Below the pieces are notes generated by a model that ran no database searches, was not told the DNA's origin, and worked only from the letters and a program-made list of their open reading frames with translations. A stretch of 64,000 nucleotides of DNA from Peribacillus sp044761985 (lineage in GTDB: Bacteria > Bacillota > Bacilli > Bacillales > DSM-1321). This document shows positions 1 through 8,398 of this stretch, in pieces. Each line of letters begins with the position of its first letter. Position 1 is the first letter of the stretch. Made by a program: the position numbers and the translations under genes. Location: contig NZ_JBIWDK010000005.1 in NCBI RefSeq assembly GCF_044761985.1, positions 231,301-295,300 of the forward strand. Reading direction: 5' to 3'.

Positions 1-54
1 TGCTAATCCGTCTGCATGTTGTAAAATATCAACAATTTCCATAGTAGCAAGCAT
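1..54 (-). CDS. ylbF: YlbF, N-terminal fragment (runs off the window)
   Basis: Only the first 18 codons lie in the window; the translation starts MLATMEIVDILQHADGLA. A strong ribosome binding site (GGAGGTGA, about 63-70) stands 8-9 bases upstream. YlbF is a helical protein of the YlbF/YmcA family, which acts with YmcA and YaaT in RNA processing, competence and biofilm control. The name rests on this N-terminus and on ylbE and ylbD lying directly upstream, as in B. subtilis. The rest of the protein cannot be judged. Confidence 0.7.
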   Translation of the reverse strand, partial: MLATMEIVDILQHADGLA

Positions 55-114
55 AAATAAGCTCACCTCCACCATCATTTTACCATTTATTCTTTTCATA
101 TGCCATTGCTATGA

Positions 115-534
115 TTACATAGTGGACGTGATATGTACTTCGATCTCTTTATTCAGACCCGTTTTTTGACCCGAGTCATTCAATATCTCCAGCCTGATCT
201 TATGCGCGCCATGTGGAATATCTTTTAGGATAAAGGCTGCCGTATGCTTATTGATTCTCTTTTTATCATCTAAAAGGACAGAAACAGTGGCCAACTGTTT
301 TGAAGTATCTCCTGAAAAACTATAGTCGTTCAGGTAACATTCCACATATACAGAGTTTCCTTTGACAAAAGTCTTCACTTTAAAATCCTCATCCATCGTT
401 TGGGCGCTTTGTACAGTGGTGGCAGCCTTAAGGTCAGAAACACTAGCAGCCGAGACATTTTTGGGTTCAGGGATTTTCTTTCCACAACCTGTTGCTGCCA
501 TCAGCACTGTTAGAACTATAATCATTCTCTTCAT
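115..534 (-). CDS. Small predicted lipoprotein of unknown function
   Basis: A 139-residue protein with an N-terminal signal (MKRMIIVLTVLMAATGC) and a lipobox-like ATGC placing the lipidated Cys at residue 17, so it should be anchored to the outer face of the membrane. Residues 50-139 are rich in beta-strand-type sequence (KVKTFVKGNSVYVECYLND, and a later segment with HGAHKIRLEI), suggesting an Ig-like or beta-sandwich fold. I do not recognise the family. It lies between ylbE and ylbF on the same strand and may be cotranscribed with them. Confidence 0.75.
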   Translation of the reverse strand: MKRMIIVLTVLMAATGCGKKIPEPKNVSAASVSDLKAATTVQSAQTMDEDFKVKTFVKGNSVYVECYLNDYSFSGDTSKQLATVSVLLDDKKRINKHTAAFILKDIPHGAHKIRLEILNDSGQKTGLNKEIEVHITSTM

Positions 535-594
535 GACATCGTCCCCCTTTTGTCAATATTATTTGCCAAAAGGAGTAATTTACTCTTTTTTTCT

Positions 595-837
595 TCATTC
601 GCTTGGTACATTCATCGCTTGGAACATATGGAGCATCATCGAAGCAACCTGAACACTATCGGAGAATTTAGAGATTCGATGGGGAATTGATTTTTCAAAA
701 AAGTACTTTGCTTCTGTTTCAAATTTATCCAACTCATGGGGATTACGCATTAACCTTTTATACCAAGCAGGCTGAATCCTTAAATACTTTTTCATATCCT
801 CATTAGTCTGGATGAAGTCATACACATTTTGACGCAT
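595..837 (-). CDS. ylbE: YlbE-like protein
   Basis: An 80-residue soluble protein with the typical YlbE start (MRQNVYDFIQTNEDMKKYLR) and the conserved WYKRLMRNP segment. The family is confined to Bacillales and has no established role. It lies 24 bases after ylbD on the same strand, so the two are likely cotranscribed. There is no signal peptide or membrane segment. The family call is strong; the function is unknown. Confidence 0.85.
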   Translation of the reverse strand: MRQNVYDFIQTNEDMKKYLRIQPAWYKRLMRNPHELDKFETEAKYFFEKSIPHRISKFSDSVQVASMMLHMFQAMNVPSE

Positions 838-861
838 GGAATCCTTCCTCCCTCCCGCTAC

Positions 862-1296
862 TTAATCCTTGTTAAATAAAAATGGATTACTTCTCTGCTC
901 AGGTGCTTTTGGCGGAGGAGTGGAGTCCCCGCCCGATTTATTTCCCTGGAAAGCCGATAGCACACCTTGAATGGCTCCAATTGCTTGGTTGGCACTTGAA
1001 ATATATTGTTGTATTTGTCCGATATCCATGTTTTTAACGGCACTCATGACCGTACCCAGTAACTCAGAGCTCTGCTCTCCCTTTTCTGTGGCGGTTACCA
1101 CCGGTTCAGTCTTTCCTACAGAAGCTTGCACACTGTCCTCAGCCTGCCAGCGTGGATGATCTTCACCGAGTAGGTACCATTCTTCAAAAAGCTCCTGCCA
1201 TGTTGCTTGCTTATTTCTCACTTCATTCACTAAATATGGATGCACCTTGACAAACTCCCTAAATCCATCAATGGAGGGGCGTTTTTTTTTTGCCAT
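862..1296 (-). CDS. ylbD: YlbD family protein (putative spore coat associated)
   Basis: A 144-residue protein beginning MAKKKRPSIDGFREFVKVHP, followed by the conserved LFEEWYLLGEDHP segment characteristic of YlbD. The middle (about 70-125) is a helical stretch (GQIQQYISSANQAIGAIQG) and the C-terminus is Gly/Pro/Ser-rich. B. subtilis YlbD is annotated as a putative coat protein; nothing here tests that. It is the first gene of a likely ylbD-ylbE unit. Neighbours and length fit the family. Confidence 0.85.
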   Translation of the reverse strand: MAKKKRPSIDGFREFVKVHPYLVNEVRNKQATWQELFEEWYLLGEDHPRWQAEDSVQASVGKTEPVVTATEKGEQSSELLGTVMSAVKNMDIGQIQQYISSANQAIGAIQGVLSAFQGNKSGGDSTPPPKAPEQRSNPFLFNKD

Positions 1297-1370
1297 TACT
1301 CTTCACCTCACACTAAGACATCGCCTATTTTACGATATGCCTCTATGTATGAAAAAGTGCATGGATCTTA

Positions 1371-1399
1371 TTCATTCATCCGGCTACATATAGTATAAT
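1371..1399 (+). promoter_or_regulatory. Likely sigma-A promoter of the thioesterase gene
   Basis: A perfect -10 TATAAT at 1394-1399 follows a -35-like TTCATT at 1371-1376 with a 17-base spacer. Transcription would begin near 1406, just upstream of the start codon at 1422. The -35 is a weak match. Confidence 0.55.
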
Positions 1400-1421
1400 A
1401 TTGGAAAAAAGGATGTTTTTT

Positions 1422-1922
1422 ATGAGTATAGAAGCACTTGTCGAGGATTTCAAGAACTTGGCAATCACGGCCGATGAAGCAGATCTACGCGTATTATCAG
1501 GAATCATCTCCAGCCTGAAGGAGAAAAGAAAAAATGATAAATACTCCTATATCTCCAATCTCCTTAAGCTTAACAAACAGGTTAGCCACGACGGCACATC
1601 TCTTTCGATGGTGATGCCTATCACCCCTTTATCCCATAATGAATTGAACATCACTCACGGAGGAATCATCGCCACACTAATTGACTCAGCAATGGGCACT
1701 CTTGCCGGCTCGACAGTCCCAGAGGGTTATGCTACTTTGACAACGGACATTCAGGTACGATATGTAAAACCTGCTATCGGTGAACAGTTGACTTGTACGT
1801 GTAACATTATGCATACAGGCAATAAAACCATCATTCTTGAAGGAAAGGTTTATCGAGATGACGGATTACTTTGTGCCGTTTCCACTGGTAGTTTTTTCAT
1901 CGTGAATATGAAAGGACAATAA
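1422..1922 (+). CDS. PaaI/hotdog-fold acyl-CoA thioesterase
   Basis: A 166-residue protein. After a helical N-terminal extension of about 45 residues comes a hotdog domain with the family signature HGGIIATLIDSAMGTLAG and the TTDIQVRYVKP strand. Members hydrolyse acyl- or aryl-CoA thioesters; the substrate cannot be told. I start at the ATG at 1422 because AAAGGATG lies 7 bases upstream and a promoter ends just before it; a TTG at 1401 is in frame but has no good ribosome site. It is a single gene, convergent with ylbC. Confidence 0.8.
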   Translation: MSIEALVEDFKNLAITADEADLRVLSGIISSLKEKRKNDKYSYISNLLKLNKQVSHDGTSLSMVMPITPLSHNELNITHGGIIATLIDSAMGTLAGSTVPEGYATLTTDIQVRYVKPAIGEQLTCTCNIMHTGNKTIILEGKVYRDDGLLCAVSTGSFFIVNMKGQ

Positions 1923-1946
1923 AACGGATCCCAGAAGGATCCGTTT
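1922..1946. terminator. Bidirectional terminator, thioesterase / ylbC
   Basis: A perfect 10-bp stem, AAACGGATCC with GGATCCGTTT, closes a 5-base loop and is followed by ATTTCTT on the plus strand. It overlaps the stop codons of both convergent genes, so it can end transcription from both sides. Confidence 0.8.
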
Positions 1947-3012
1947 ATTTCTTCGCAATAAAGTTCTGTGTGTAATACTTTTTATAAACCCCTACACCTA
2001 AATCGGTAAACTCTTCACTCAACATCGTTTCCCGATGACCCTCGCTATTCAGCCAGCCTTCCATAACAGCCGCTGCATCCACATAATTTGCTGCAATATT
2101 TTCGCCTGCCGCACTATACTGGATATTCCCCGCTTTTAATCGGTCAGCTAAATCCCCTTTGGTTTCAGAGACTTGTGTTTCTTCCTGAGTGCCTTTCATC
2201 TCTTGGCTATTAAGGTAAGCAATCTTTGCAATTGAATCATTCCAATTTAATGGCTTCAAATCAAACCTACTACGCATGATATTCGCAATATCAAATATTT
2301 GCCGTTCATTCCCTACTCTCACATTAGTCCATTCCTCTTCGGAAAGATCCTTAACAGGCACTAGCGAACCATGATAGGTCAGCTCATATGGCTGCTGTTT
2401 TAAAAGAGTGGAATCATCCAAAAACCGGACACTCGAAACGGTTCCAGAAAACTTATCTAAATACAACTGAACATGAATATCCCCAAGTTCTATCAATGGT
2501 CTCATATTCATATCCTCTTCAGACAATTCGAAACGGTAGACGCTATCGCCAGCCTCTATATCAACCGTTGGTTCTATATATAAGCTAGAATAGATAGCAT
2601 CAATGGATTGGCCGATTTTAAAAGGGGAAATATTCACATTGTCCCCAATTCCGTATGCAGAAACGACTTTCCCATTTTCCATGGCCAATTGAAAATAGTC
2701 ATTATAATCTTTATTATATATCCACCAATCATATCCATATGCGGACATATCAATTCGATCCGGTTCACCGAATTCCTTTTTGACCTCTTTTATATTCTTC
2801 CCAATTGTAATCGCTAATCCTTCTTTAGCCATTACTTCATCTTTCTCCATATGCGGATTCTTTTCATTTATCGTATCGTTAGGATTAACATCTTTGTTTC
2901 CATCTATGAGAGGATTCAGCTTTTCCTCCAGACCGATATTCGTATAAATGCCGATTATGAAAAAAACAATACTTAACAGCATCACCTTTCCGAACCTGCG
3001 CAGAGGACACAC
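1945..3012 (-). CDS. ylbC: YlbC, membrane-anchored CAP-domain protein
   Basis: A 355-residue protein with one N-terminal membrane segment (about 10-27), a CAP-associated N-terminal domain (about 70-210, with two similar repeats around YGYDWWIYN and YRFEL) and a C-terminal CAP/SCP domain (about 235-350). The latter contains AAGENIAANY and WLNSEGHRETML. It is most likely displayed outside the cell; the function of bacterial CAP proteins is largely unknown. The GTG at 3012 abuts a GAGAGG run, so the exact start is uncertain; GTG at 2985 or ATG at 2982 are alternatives just before the membrane segment. Confidence 0.85.
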   Translation of the reverse strand: MCPLRRFGKVMLLSIVFFIIGIYTNIGLEEKLNPLIDGNKDVNPNDTINEKNPHMEKDEVMAKEGLAITIGKNIKEVKKEFGEPDRIDMSAYGYDWWIYNKDYNDYFQLAMENGKVVSAYGIGDNVNISPFKIGQSIDAIYSSLYIEPTVDIEAGDSVYRFELSEEDMNMRPLIELGDIHVQLYLDKFSGTVSSVRFLDDSTLLKQQPYELTYHGSLVPVKDLSEEEWTNVRVGNERQIFDIANIMRSRFDLKPLNWNDSIAKIAYLNSQEMKGTQEETQVSETKGDLADRLKAGNIQYSAAGENIAANYVDAAAVMEGWLNSEGHRETMLSEEFTDLGVGVYKKYYTQNFIAKK

Positions 3013-3314
3013 CCTCTCTCTATGCTTATGTATCTAATACTAGCTTTCTTTCCTGATTATAACATTGTTCCATCATAATTTTCTATTTAACGATAGATTA
3101 CATCATTTTTTAATTTTGCAAAAATGGAACTTTTGTGAATCATAAAAATACAATGTCGAGTTCATTGCAACTTCCATCATTTCATACTATTATAAAATAT
3201 AGGATAAAATGGTATATTATAAATATGCTTGGGGAATTTTCGTTACTTTCACTACATAATATTTTCCTTGTATGTCATTTTAATTCCCAAATGCAAAAAT
3301 AGGAGGTACTACTC
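3013..3314. other. Divergent intergenic region, ylbC / ylbA
   Basis: About 300 bases of AT-rich DNA between divergent genes. A TATAAT reading towards ylbC lies at 3056-3061 with no good -35. Several TATAAA/TATAAT-like boxes between 3189 and 3225 read towards ylbA, but none has a convincing -35 partner. No hairpin or small ORF with a ribosome site was seen. Confidence 0.5.
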
Positions 3315-3677
3315 GTGAAATTTGAAAGCTTTGGAATTGAGAACATCACAGCCGACTTAAACCGATTAGATGACCTAATGCCGGAATACGGTTTAATACG
3401 TGCCGAACAATGGGACTATGAGAGAGTAAGTTATGACCGTAAATTCGAATTGAGAGAAGGCACTTTTTATCTGCGTATACTAGGCTATGCCGTCGAAGGT
3501 GATGTGGGGGCTCATAGGGCCACAATGAAACTAATGGTTCCACTTTTAGGAAAACACTATTATCCACATGGCATTGAATATGGAGAAGGAGAGTTCTTCC
3601 CCCCTTCATTAGTGAAACAGTGTGAAAAAATCCTGGCTCAGGTTAAAGAGGAACTTACACAATTTAATGGACTGTAA
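3315..3677 (+). CDS. ylbA: YugN-like family protein (YlbA position)
   Basis: A 120-residue soluble protein with the YugN-type core (EQWDYERVSYDRKFELREGT, then LRILGYAVEGDVG). AGGAGGT lies 9 bases before the ATG. In B. subtilis a gene of this length, ylbA, lies between ctaG and ylbC; the position here matches apart from the inserted ctaM. Function is unknown. Family membership is clearer than the ylbA assignment. Confidence 0.75.
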   Translation: MKFESFGIENITADLNRLDDLMPEYGLIRAEQWDYERVSYDRKFELREGTFYLRILGYAVEGDVGAHRATMKLMVPLLGKHYYPHGIEYGEGEFFPPSLVKQCEKILAQVKEELTQFNGL

Positions 3678-3742
3678 AAGTGACTGGAAACTGAACAAAC
3701 AGAAGAGAGGAATCTCTGAACATCCCTCTTTTCTTGTATCAA

Positions 3743-3774
3743 AAAGGCCTGATGTTTTTACACATCAGGCCTTT
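3743..3774. terminator. Bidirectional terminator, ylbA / ctaM
   Basis: A perfect 12-bp stem (AAAGGCCTGATG / CATCAGGCCTTT) with an 8-base loop is flanked by A-run and T-run. It lies between convergent genes and ends just before the ctaM stop codon. Confidence 0.9.
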
Positions 3775-3781
3775 TTTAGTT

Positions 3782-4243
3782 TTATGATCCAAGAATCGCT
3801 TTAATCAGTGATGTTGTCTCTCCACCGTGATAAATGACATATAGTAAAAGATAAACGGCCAAACCAGTGATTCCAGTGAAAAACCAAATAATGCTAGTCG
3901 TAGGACCGATTTTTCTATGAATCGCATACTTACCTTTTAAACCTGTTGTCAGCATAATGATTCCAAGTACTGCCCCGGTAGTCGCAAGTGTGATATGGAA
4001 AATCAAAAAGATCGTGTAATAAATTTTAATATCATCCGGTCCTCCGAAAGATGTATTACCAACGAAAATCGTACGAGAAAGGTAGATAGTGAAGAAAATT
4101 ATCGCAAAAATCGCGGCCACTATCATGGTCTTTTTATGTGTCTCTGTTCTGCGCTGTTTAATTTGGTACCAGCCTATTGCAACCGTGATTGAACTTAATA
4201 CAATGAAAGCTGTGCTAATTGTTGGAAGAATCGGTAAAGACAT
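3782..4243 (-). CDS. ctaM: CtaM / YozB, DUF420 membrane protein for heme-copper oxidase maturation
   Basis: A 153-residue protein with four predicted membrane helices (about 5-23, 40-60, 75-100, 118-140) and the DUF420 pattern, including conserved His residues at the membrane face (THKKTM, FHITLA, IHRKIGP). Staphylococcal CtaM is needed for maturation of heme-copper oxidases; the B. subtilis relative is YozB. Its place directly downstream of ctaG on the same strand fits a role with the caa3 oxidase. A hairpin separates it from ctaG, so it may be transcribed partly by read-through. Confidence 0.85.
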   Translation of the reverse strand: MSLPILPTISTAFIVLSSITVAIGWYQIKQRRTETHKKTMIVAAIFAIIFFTIYLSRTIFVGNTSFGGPDDIKIYYTIFLIFHITLATTGAVLGIIMLTTGLKGKYAIHRKIGPTTSIIWFFTGITGLAVYLLLYVIYHGGETTSLIKAILGS

Positions 4244-4440
4244 AAGATGTAGTCCTCTCTATATTTATTAATCATCTATTATTCTATAAGAGGTATTCAT
4301 AAAATTCAATAAAAGCAAGCAAACTTAACACAATGCTCACTTTTATCAAAAAACCAAGTCAAATAACTAGCCTTTCCTTGGGTTTCATGTTTAGCCTATA
4401 TTTTGAAGTAAGACTACCGGAAACCCCTAACAAGGCAAAT

Positions 4441-4473
4441 GAAAGACTTGTCCACTCAGTAGACAAGTCTTTC
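4441..4473 (-). terminator. Hairpin after ctaG
   Basis: A 12-bp perfect stem (GAAAGACTTGTC / GACAAGTCTTTC) with a 9-base loop lies 10 bases after the ctaG stop. The minus-strand tail (ATTTGCC) is poor in T, so termination may be partial. Confidence 0.6.
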
Positions 4474-4482
4474 ACGAAATGA

Positions 4483-5385
4483 TCATTCTACAGTCTGGAA
4501 ATCTGTAGGAATAGGGTCAATTTCGCTTTCACCGCCATTCTCCTTCTTGAACCAAGCAAAGAAAATGACACCTAGAACATATCCTAAAACGATTTCTTGA
4601 ATGACCTTCATCAATACTCCACCTAGCTGTTGGTCTTCAAGCAAAGGCAGCCCATTAAACATTTCTGGACCACTGAGCGTCAGGCCTGACAATGCCGATG
4701 CAGGCACGCACAGTTCCATGGCACTAGCCCAAGATTCAGCATTAGTGAACGTATCATACATTGGATAATCGGCAAAAATGATCAATGCACACGCAGGGGT
4801 CATTAAAATGCCACTACCAAAAATATATGCTACTTTTTTAACCCCCGAAAGGCTTTCATATTCAGGAAGCTGATTAACCAAAGGAAACCACATCAAAACA
4901 GCTGCCACAAATAAAATCACCGTATAGCCTGCATGGACCAACATGCCAGTTTTGATGAAATCGAATACCAATGGGATATGATACAGCGAAAAAAGAACAT
5001 TAAATAGCATAAGTGCAAAGAGAGGCTTCGTGAAGAAGCGAAACAGCGACTTCATTCCCCTTATATCTATTAAAGATCTCCACACCCATGTGGGTATCGC
5101 AATGATAAATAAGGGAGGTATCACCAAGTAAAGCAGTGCCATTTGAAACATATGTGCACTGAACATGATATGACTGAGCAAATCGATAGGCGACCCCTTG
5201 ACCACATAAAGAAGAATCATGGCCATTAAGAAATAGACTACCTGTTTCAAGGGAACCGGTGAACTATCCTCAAATCTATTCCTGTACTTTGTCACCATCA
5301 AAAAATAGCCAATGGTAATAAGTACGAGGGCGGCAAAGTAAAATGGACTCCATAAAGCACGAAAGCCAAAAATATCAATAGACAT
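4483..5385 (-). CDS. ctaG: CtaG, cytochrome c oxidase assembly factor
   Basis: A 300-residue integral membrane protein of the caa3_CtaG family with about seven membrane helices. It is unrelated to the Cox11-type protein of the same name. It is required for formation of active caa3 oxidase in B. subtilis, probably at the CuB centre. Conserved features include the His/Met-rich stretch LLSHIMFSAHMFQMALLY (about 69-86) and a Pro-rich turn at the following helix. It is the last gene of the ctaCDEFG series, with a terminator between it and ctaF. Confidence 0.93.
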   Translation of the reverse strand: MSIDIFGFRALWSPFYFAALVLITIGYFLMVTKYRNRFEDSSPVPLKQVVYFLMAMILLYVVKGSPIDLLSHIMFSAHMFQMALLYLVIPPLFIIAIPTWVWRSLIDIRGMKSLFRFFTKPLFALMLFNVLFSLYHIPLVFDFIKTGMLVHAGYTVILFVAAVLMWFPLVNQLPEYESLSGVKKVAYIFGSGILMTPACALIIFADYPMYDTFTNAESWASAMELCVPASALSGLTLSGPEMFNGLPLLEDQQLGGVLMKVIQEIVLGYVLGVIFFAWFKKENGGESEIDPIPTDFQTVE

Positions 5386-5500
5386 AAAATCACCTCGTTC
5401 GTAAACTTTTTTCCATTACTATCCTTCTATTATACCTAAAATAAACCACAGTAACAAATATAGATAAACCTGGATTTTACTGGGCGATAATTATAAGAAA

Positions 5501-5525
5501 ACCGGCTATTTTAAAAATAGCCGGT
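5501..5525 (-). terminator. Terminator between ctaF and ctaG
   Basis: ACCGGCTAT pairs with ATAGCCGGT around an A/T-rich loop, 10 bases after the ctaF stop, with TTTCTTAT following on the minus strand. It could lower ctaG expression relative to the structural subunits. Confidence 0.75.
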
Positions 5526-5534
5526 CCCTATCTA

Positions 5535-5870
5535 TCATATCCAGACAATCGTGATAAAAGCTAGCACTGTAATCAATCCGACTGCAAGGCCGGAAAAGAG
5601 AAACAATGTAATAGTGCCATGACCTTTATGCTTCATATGCATAAAATAATAAAGCTGGAAAATGACTTGTATAACTGCCAGCAATAAAATGACTGGCTTA
5701 ATGAACCAATGTGAAAAACCTTCTATTCCTACAGCGGCAAATGCCACTAAAGTTAAGAAAATCATAAGACTAAAAGTAATTACTTGATGCTTCATCTCTT
5801 CAGCATTTTTCTTACGACGATATTTTAAATCGACATTCGGGTTTGCTGAATTTGACTGTTCATTCGCCAT
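5535..5870 (-). CDS. ctaF: Cytochrome caa3 oxidase subunit IV
   Basis: A 111-residue protein of the prokaryotic COX4 family with three membrane helices (about 28-46, 52-72, 82-108) and a polar N-terminus (MANEQSNSANPN). The conserved QVIFQLYYFMHM segment forms the second helix. This small subunit stabilises the catalytic core. It starts 3 bases after the ctaE stop, indicating tight translational coupling within the operon. Confidence 0.93.
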   Translation of the reverse strand: MANEQSNSANPNVDLKYRRKKNAEEMKHQVITFSLMIFLTLVAFAAVGIEGFSHWFIKPVILLLAVIQVIFQLYYFMHMKHKGHGTITLFLFSGLAVGLITVLAFITIVWI

Positions 5871-5873
5871 CAG

Positions 5874-6503
5874 TTATCCCACCATTCCCATTAAATATAC
5901 GACTGTAAAGATAAATACCCAAACAACGTCAATGAAATGCCAGTAAAGACTTGCCACATAAAATTTAGGGGCATTATATAAATTCAATCCCCTTTTCGCA
6001 TTTCGGAGCATCAGGGATATGAACCACATTAAACCGAAGGCAACGTGTCCTCCATGAAATCCGACTAACGTATAGAACGCCGAACCGAATGCACTACTAG
6101 TAAAAGTATGCTTAAATTCATGAACATAGTGGTTAAATTCATAAATCTCAAGACCGAGGAAACCAAAACCTAATGCCACAGTGATAACGATCCAAGCTTG
6201 CATTTGTTTAAAATGATTATTTTTCATGTGATACATTGCGTACACGCTTGTTAATGAACTAGTCAGCAAAAGCATGGTCGCAACAAACGTAAGAGGTAAT
6301 TCGAATAGATCTTTTGCCAGTGCTGCATTTTCATTAGGAACTTTATCCTTTAATGCAAGATACGTAGCAAAAAGTGAAGCGAATAATACCGTCTCTCCAC
6401 CAAGAAACAACCAGAATCCTAAATATTTATTTTTACCTTCTAAAGTCGCTTTCTCAGGAGAAGCAGGCCAAGTAGCATCCGTGAATTTTTCATCTGCTTG
6501 CAT
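5874..6503 (-). CDS. ctaE: Cytochrome caa3 oxidase subunit III
   Basis: A 209-residue COX3 protein with five membrane helices, as in other Bacillus caa3 enzymes (shorter than the seven-helix mitochondrial form). Recognisable stretches are LGGETVLFASLFATYLAL, the GFHGGHVAFGL motif and YWHFIDVVWVFIFT near the C-terminus. Its ATG overlaps the ctaD stop by one base (TAATG), so translation is coupled. Confidence 0.95.
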   Translation of the reverse strand: MQADEKFTDATWPASPEKATLEGKNKYLGFWLFLGGETVLFASLFATYLALKDKVPNENAALAKDLFELPLTFVATMLLLTSSLTSVYAMYHMKNNHFKQMQAWIVITVALGFGFLGLEIYEFNHYVHEFKHTFTSSAFGSAFYTLVGFHGGHVAFGLMWFISLMLRNAKRGLNLYNAPKFYVASLYWHFIDVVWVFIFTVVYLMGMVG

Positions 6504-8374
6504 TATGCCTTAACCTCCTTATCATCATCGTCCATAAGGTCTTCTTTATGAATATGATATCCATGGTCGTCTTTGACAGAACGTATGAACATGGAACCAA
6601 ATGTAATCAAAAGCCCGATTATGATTACAGGCAAGGTCCAATTTTTATCATCCATATTATATAAAGCACCAAATGCGGCTACAAATAAACCGAATGAAAT
6701 TACTACAGGAAGGATAGAATTATTAGGCATATGAATATCACCAAGTGGCTCTGCTGGCGTCATTTCCTTTTTACCTTCCATTTTCTCGACCCAATATGGA
6801 TCTAACCCGCGGACAAGCGGAAGTTGCTTGAAATTGTAGAATGGCGGCGGTGATGGGATGGCCCATTCAAGAGTACGGCCATCTCCCCAAGGATCATTGC
6901 CGACCTTGACGTTTTTAACAGACGTAATGATAACATTTATGACTAAAACGATGACAGCAAATGCCATTAGGAAAGCCCCTACTGTACTAATCATATTTCC
7001 TGTATTAAGTCCTTGGTTATCCAAGAATGTGAATACACGACGTGGCATCCCCATTAGACCAAGGAAATGTTGAATAAAGAATGTTAAATGGAAACCAATC
7101 AAGAAAGTCCAAAAAGTGATTTTCCCTAAGCCTTCATTTAACATCGTTCCAAACATTTTCGGCCAATAGAACGTAATCCCCGCCAATAAACCCAATACAA
7201 CCCCACCGACGATTACATAGTGGAAATGGGCAACGACGAAATAACTATCATGAAACTGGTAATCAGCTGGTGCAGCTGCATTCATGATACCTGTCACGCC
7301 ACCCATTGTGAAGGAAGGGATAAAGGCGACGGCATAAAGCATTGGAACCGTGAATTTCACACTTCCGCCCCACATCGTGAAGATCCAGTTGAAAATCTTA
7401 ATACCGGTAGGTACCGCAATTGCCATAGTGGCAACGGCAAAGATTGCATTTGCAATAGGTCCTAAACCAGTGGTGAACATATGATGTGCCCATACCATGA
7501 AACCTAAGAAACCAATTAAGACGGTTGCAAACACCATGGATGAATAACCGAATAATCTTTTTCTCGAAAAAGTTGCAAAGATTTCAGAGAATATACCGAA
7601 AGCAGGCAAGATCAAGATATACACTTCCGGGTGACCGAATATCCAGAATAAATGCTCCCAAATAATCGTATTACCCCCGGCTGCGACATCGAAGAAGTTG
7701 GCTCCGAACATCCTGTCAAACATCATTAATACTAGCCCGACAGTAAGTGGTGGGAAGGCAAATAATATTAATGCAGAAACAACAAATGTTGACCATGTAA
7801 ATAGTGGCATACGCATATAGGTCATTCCTGGCGTACGCATATTGATTATGGTCACAAGGAAGTTAATCCCTGCAATTAAGGTTCCCAAACCGGAAATCTG
7901 TAGTCCCAGTACATAAAAATCAATACCATGCCCTTCAGAGTGAAGGGATAAAGATGCATAAGATGTCCAGCCTGCATCAGGGGCTCCACCTAAAAACCAT
8001 GAAAGATTTAAAAAGATACCCCCGAAGAAAAACAACCAGAAACCTAATGAGTTTAAAAATGGGAACGCAACATCACGTGCCCCAATTTGTAGCGGCACAA
8101 CTGCATTCATTACCGCAAATACCAACGGCATGGCCGCCAGGAAAATCATCGTCGTGCCGTGCATGGTCAATATTTCGTTATAAAACCCGGCACTTACAAA
8201 ATCATTATTCGGGATTGCCAGCTGGATACGGATGAACATTGCTTCCAAACCGCCGATCACAAAGAATAATCCGCCTGCAATTAGATATAAAATGGCGATT
8301 TTCTTATGGTCTACCGTTGTTAGGTAATCCCAAATCGTAGCGCCAAAACCTTTTTTATTAGCGTGCGTACTCAC
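6503..8374 (-). CDS. ctaD: Cytochrome caa3 oxidase subunit I
   Basis: A 623-residue catalytic subunit that reduces O2 at a heme a3-CuB centre and pumps protons. Visible landmarks are WDYLTTVDHKKI at the N-terminus, GHPEVYILILPAFG (CuB His cross-linked to Tyr), VWAHHMFTTG (the CuB His pair) and HDSYFVVAHFHYV (ligands of both hemes). About 14 membrane helices are expected, including the C-terminal extra pair found in caa3-type enzymes. Second gene of ctaCDEFG, 24 bases after ctaC. Confidence 0.97.
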   Translation of the reverse strand: MSTHANKKGFGATIWDYLTTVDHKKIAILYLIAGGLFFVIGGLEAMFIRIQLAIPNNDFVSAGFYNEILTMHGTTMIFLAAMPLVFAVMNAVVPLQIGARDVAFPFLNSLGFWLFFFGGIFLNLSWFLGGAPDAGWTSYASLSLHSEGHGIDFYVLGLQISGLGTLIAGINFLVTIINMRTPGMTYMRMPLFTWSTFVVSALILFAFPPLTVGLVLMMFDRMFGANFFDVAAGGNTIIWEHLFWIFGHPEVYILILPAFGIFSEIFATFSRKRLFGYSSMVFATVLIGFLGFMVWAHHMFTTGLGPIANAIFAVATMAIAVPTGIKIFNWIFTMWGGSVKFTVPMLYAVAFIPSFTMGGVTGIMNAAAPADYQFHDSYFVVAHFHYVIVGGVVLGLLAGITFYWPKMFGTMLNEGLGKITFWTFLIGFHLTFFIQHFLGLMGMPRRVFTFLDNQGLNTGNMISTVGAFLMAFAVIVLVINVIITSVKNVKVGNDPWGDGRTLEWAIPSPPPFYNFKQLPLVRGLDPYWVEKMEGKKEMTPAEPLGDIHMPNNSILPVVISFGLFVAAFGALYNMDDKNWTLPVIIIGLLITFGSMFIRSVKDDHGYHIHKEDLMDDDDKEVKA

Positions 8375-8398
8375 GATTTAACCTCCTTAATCAATGTT

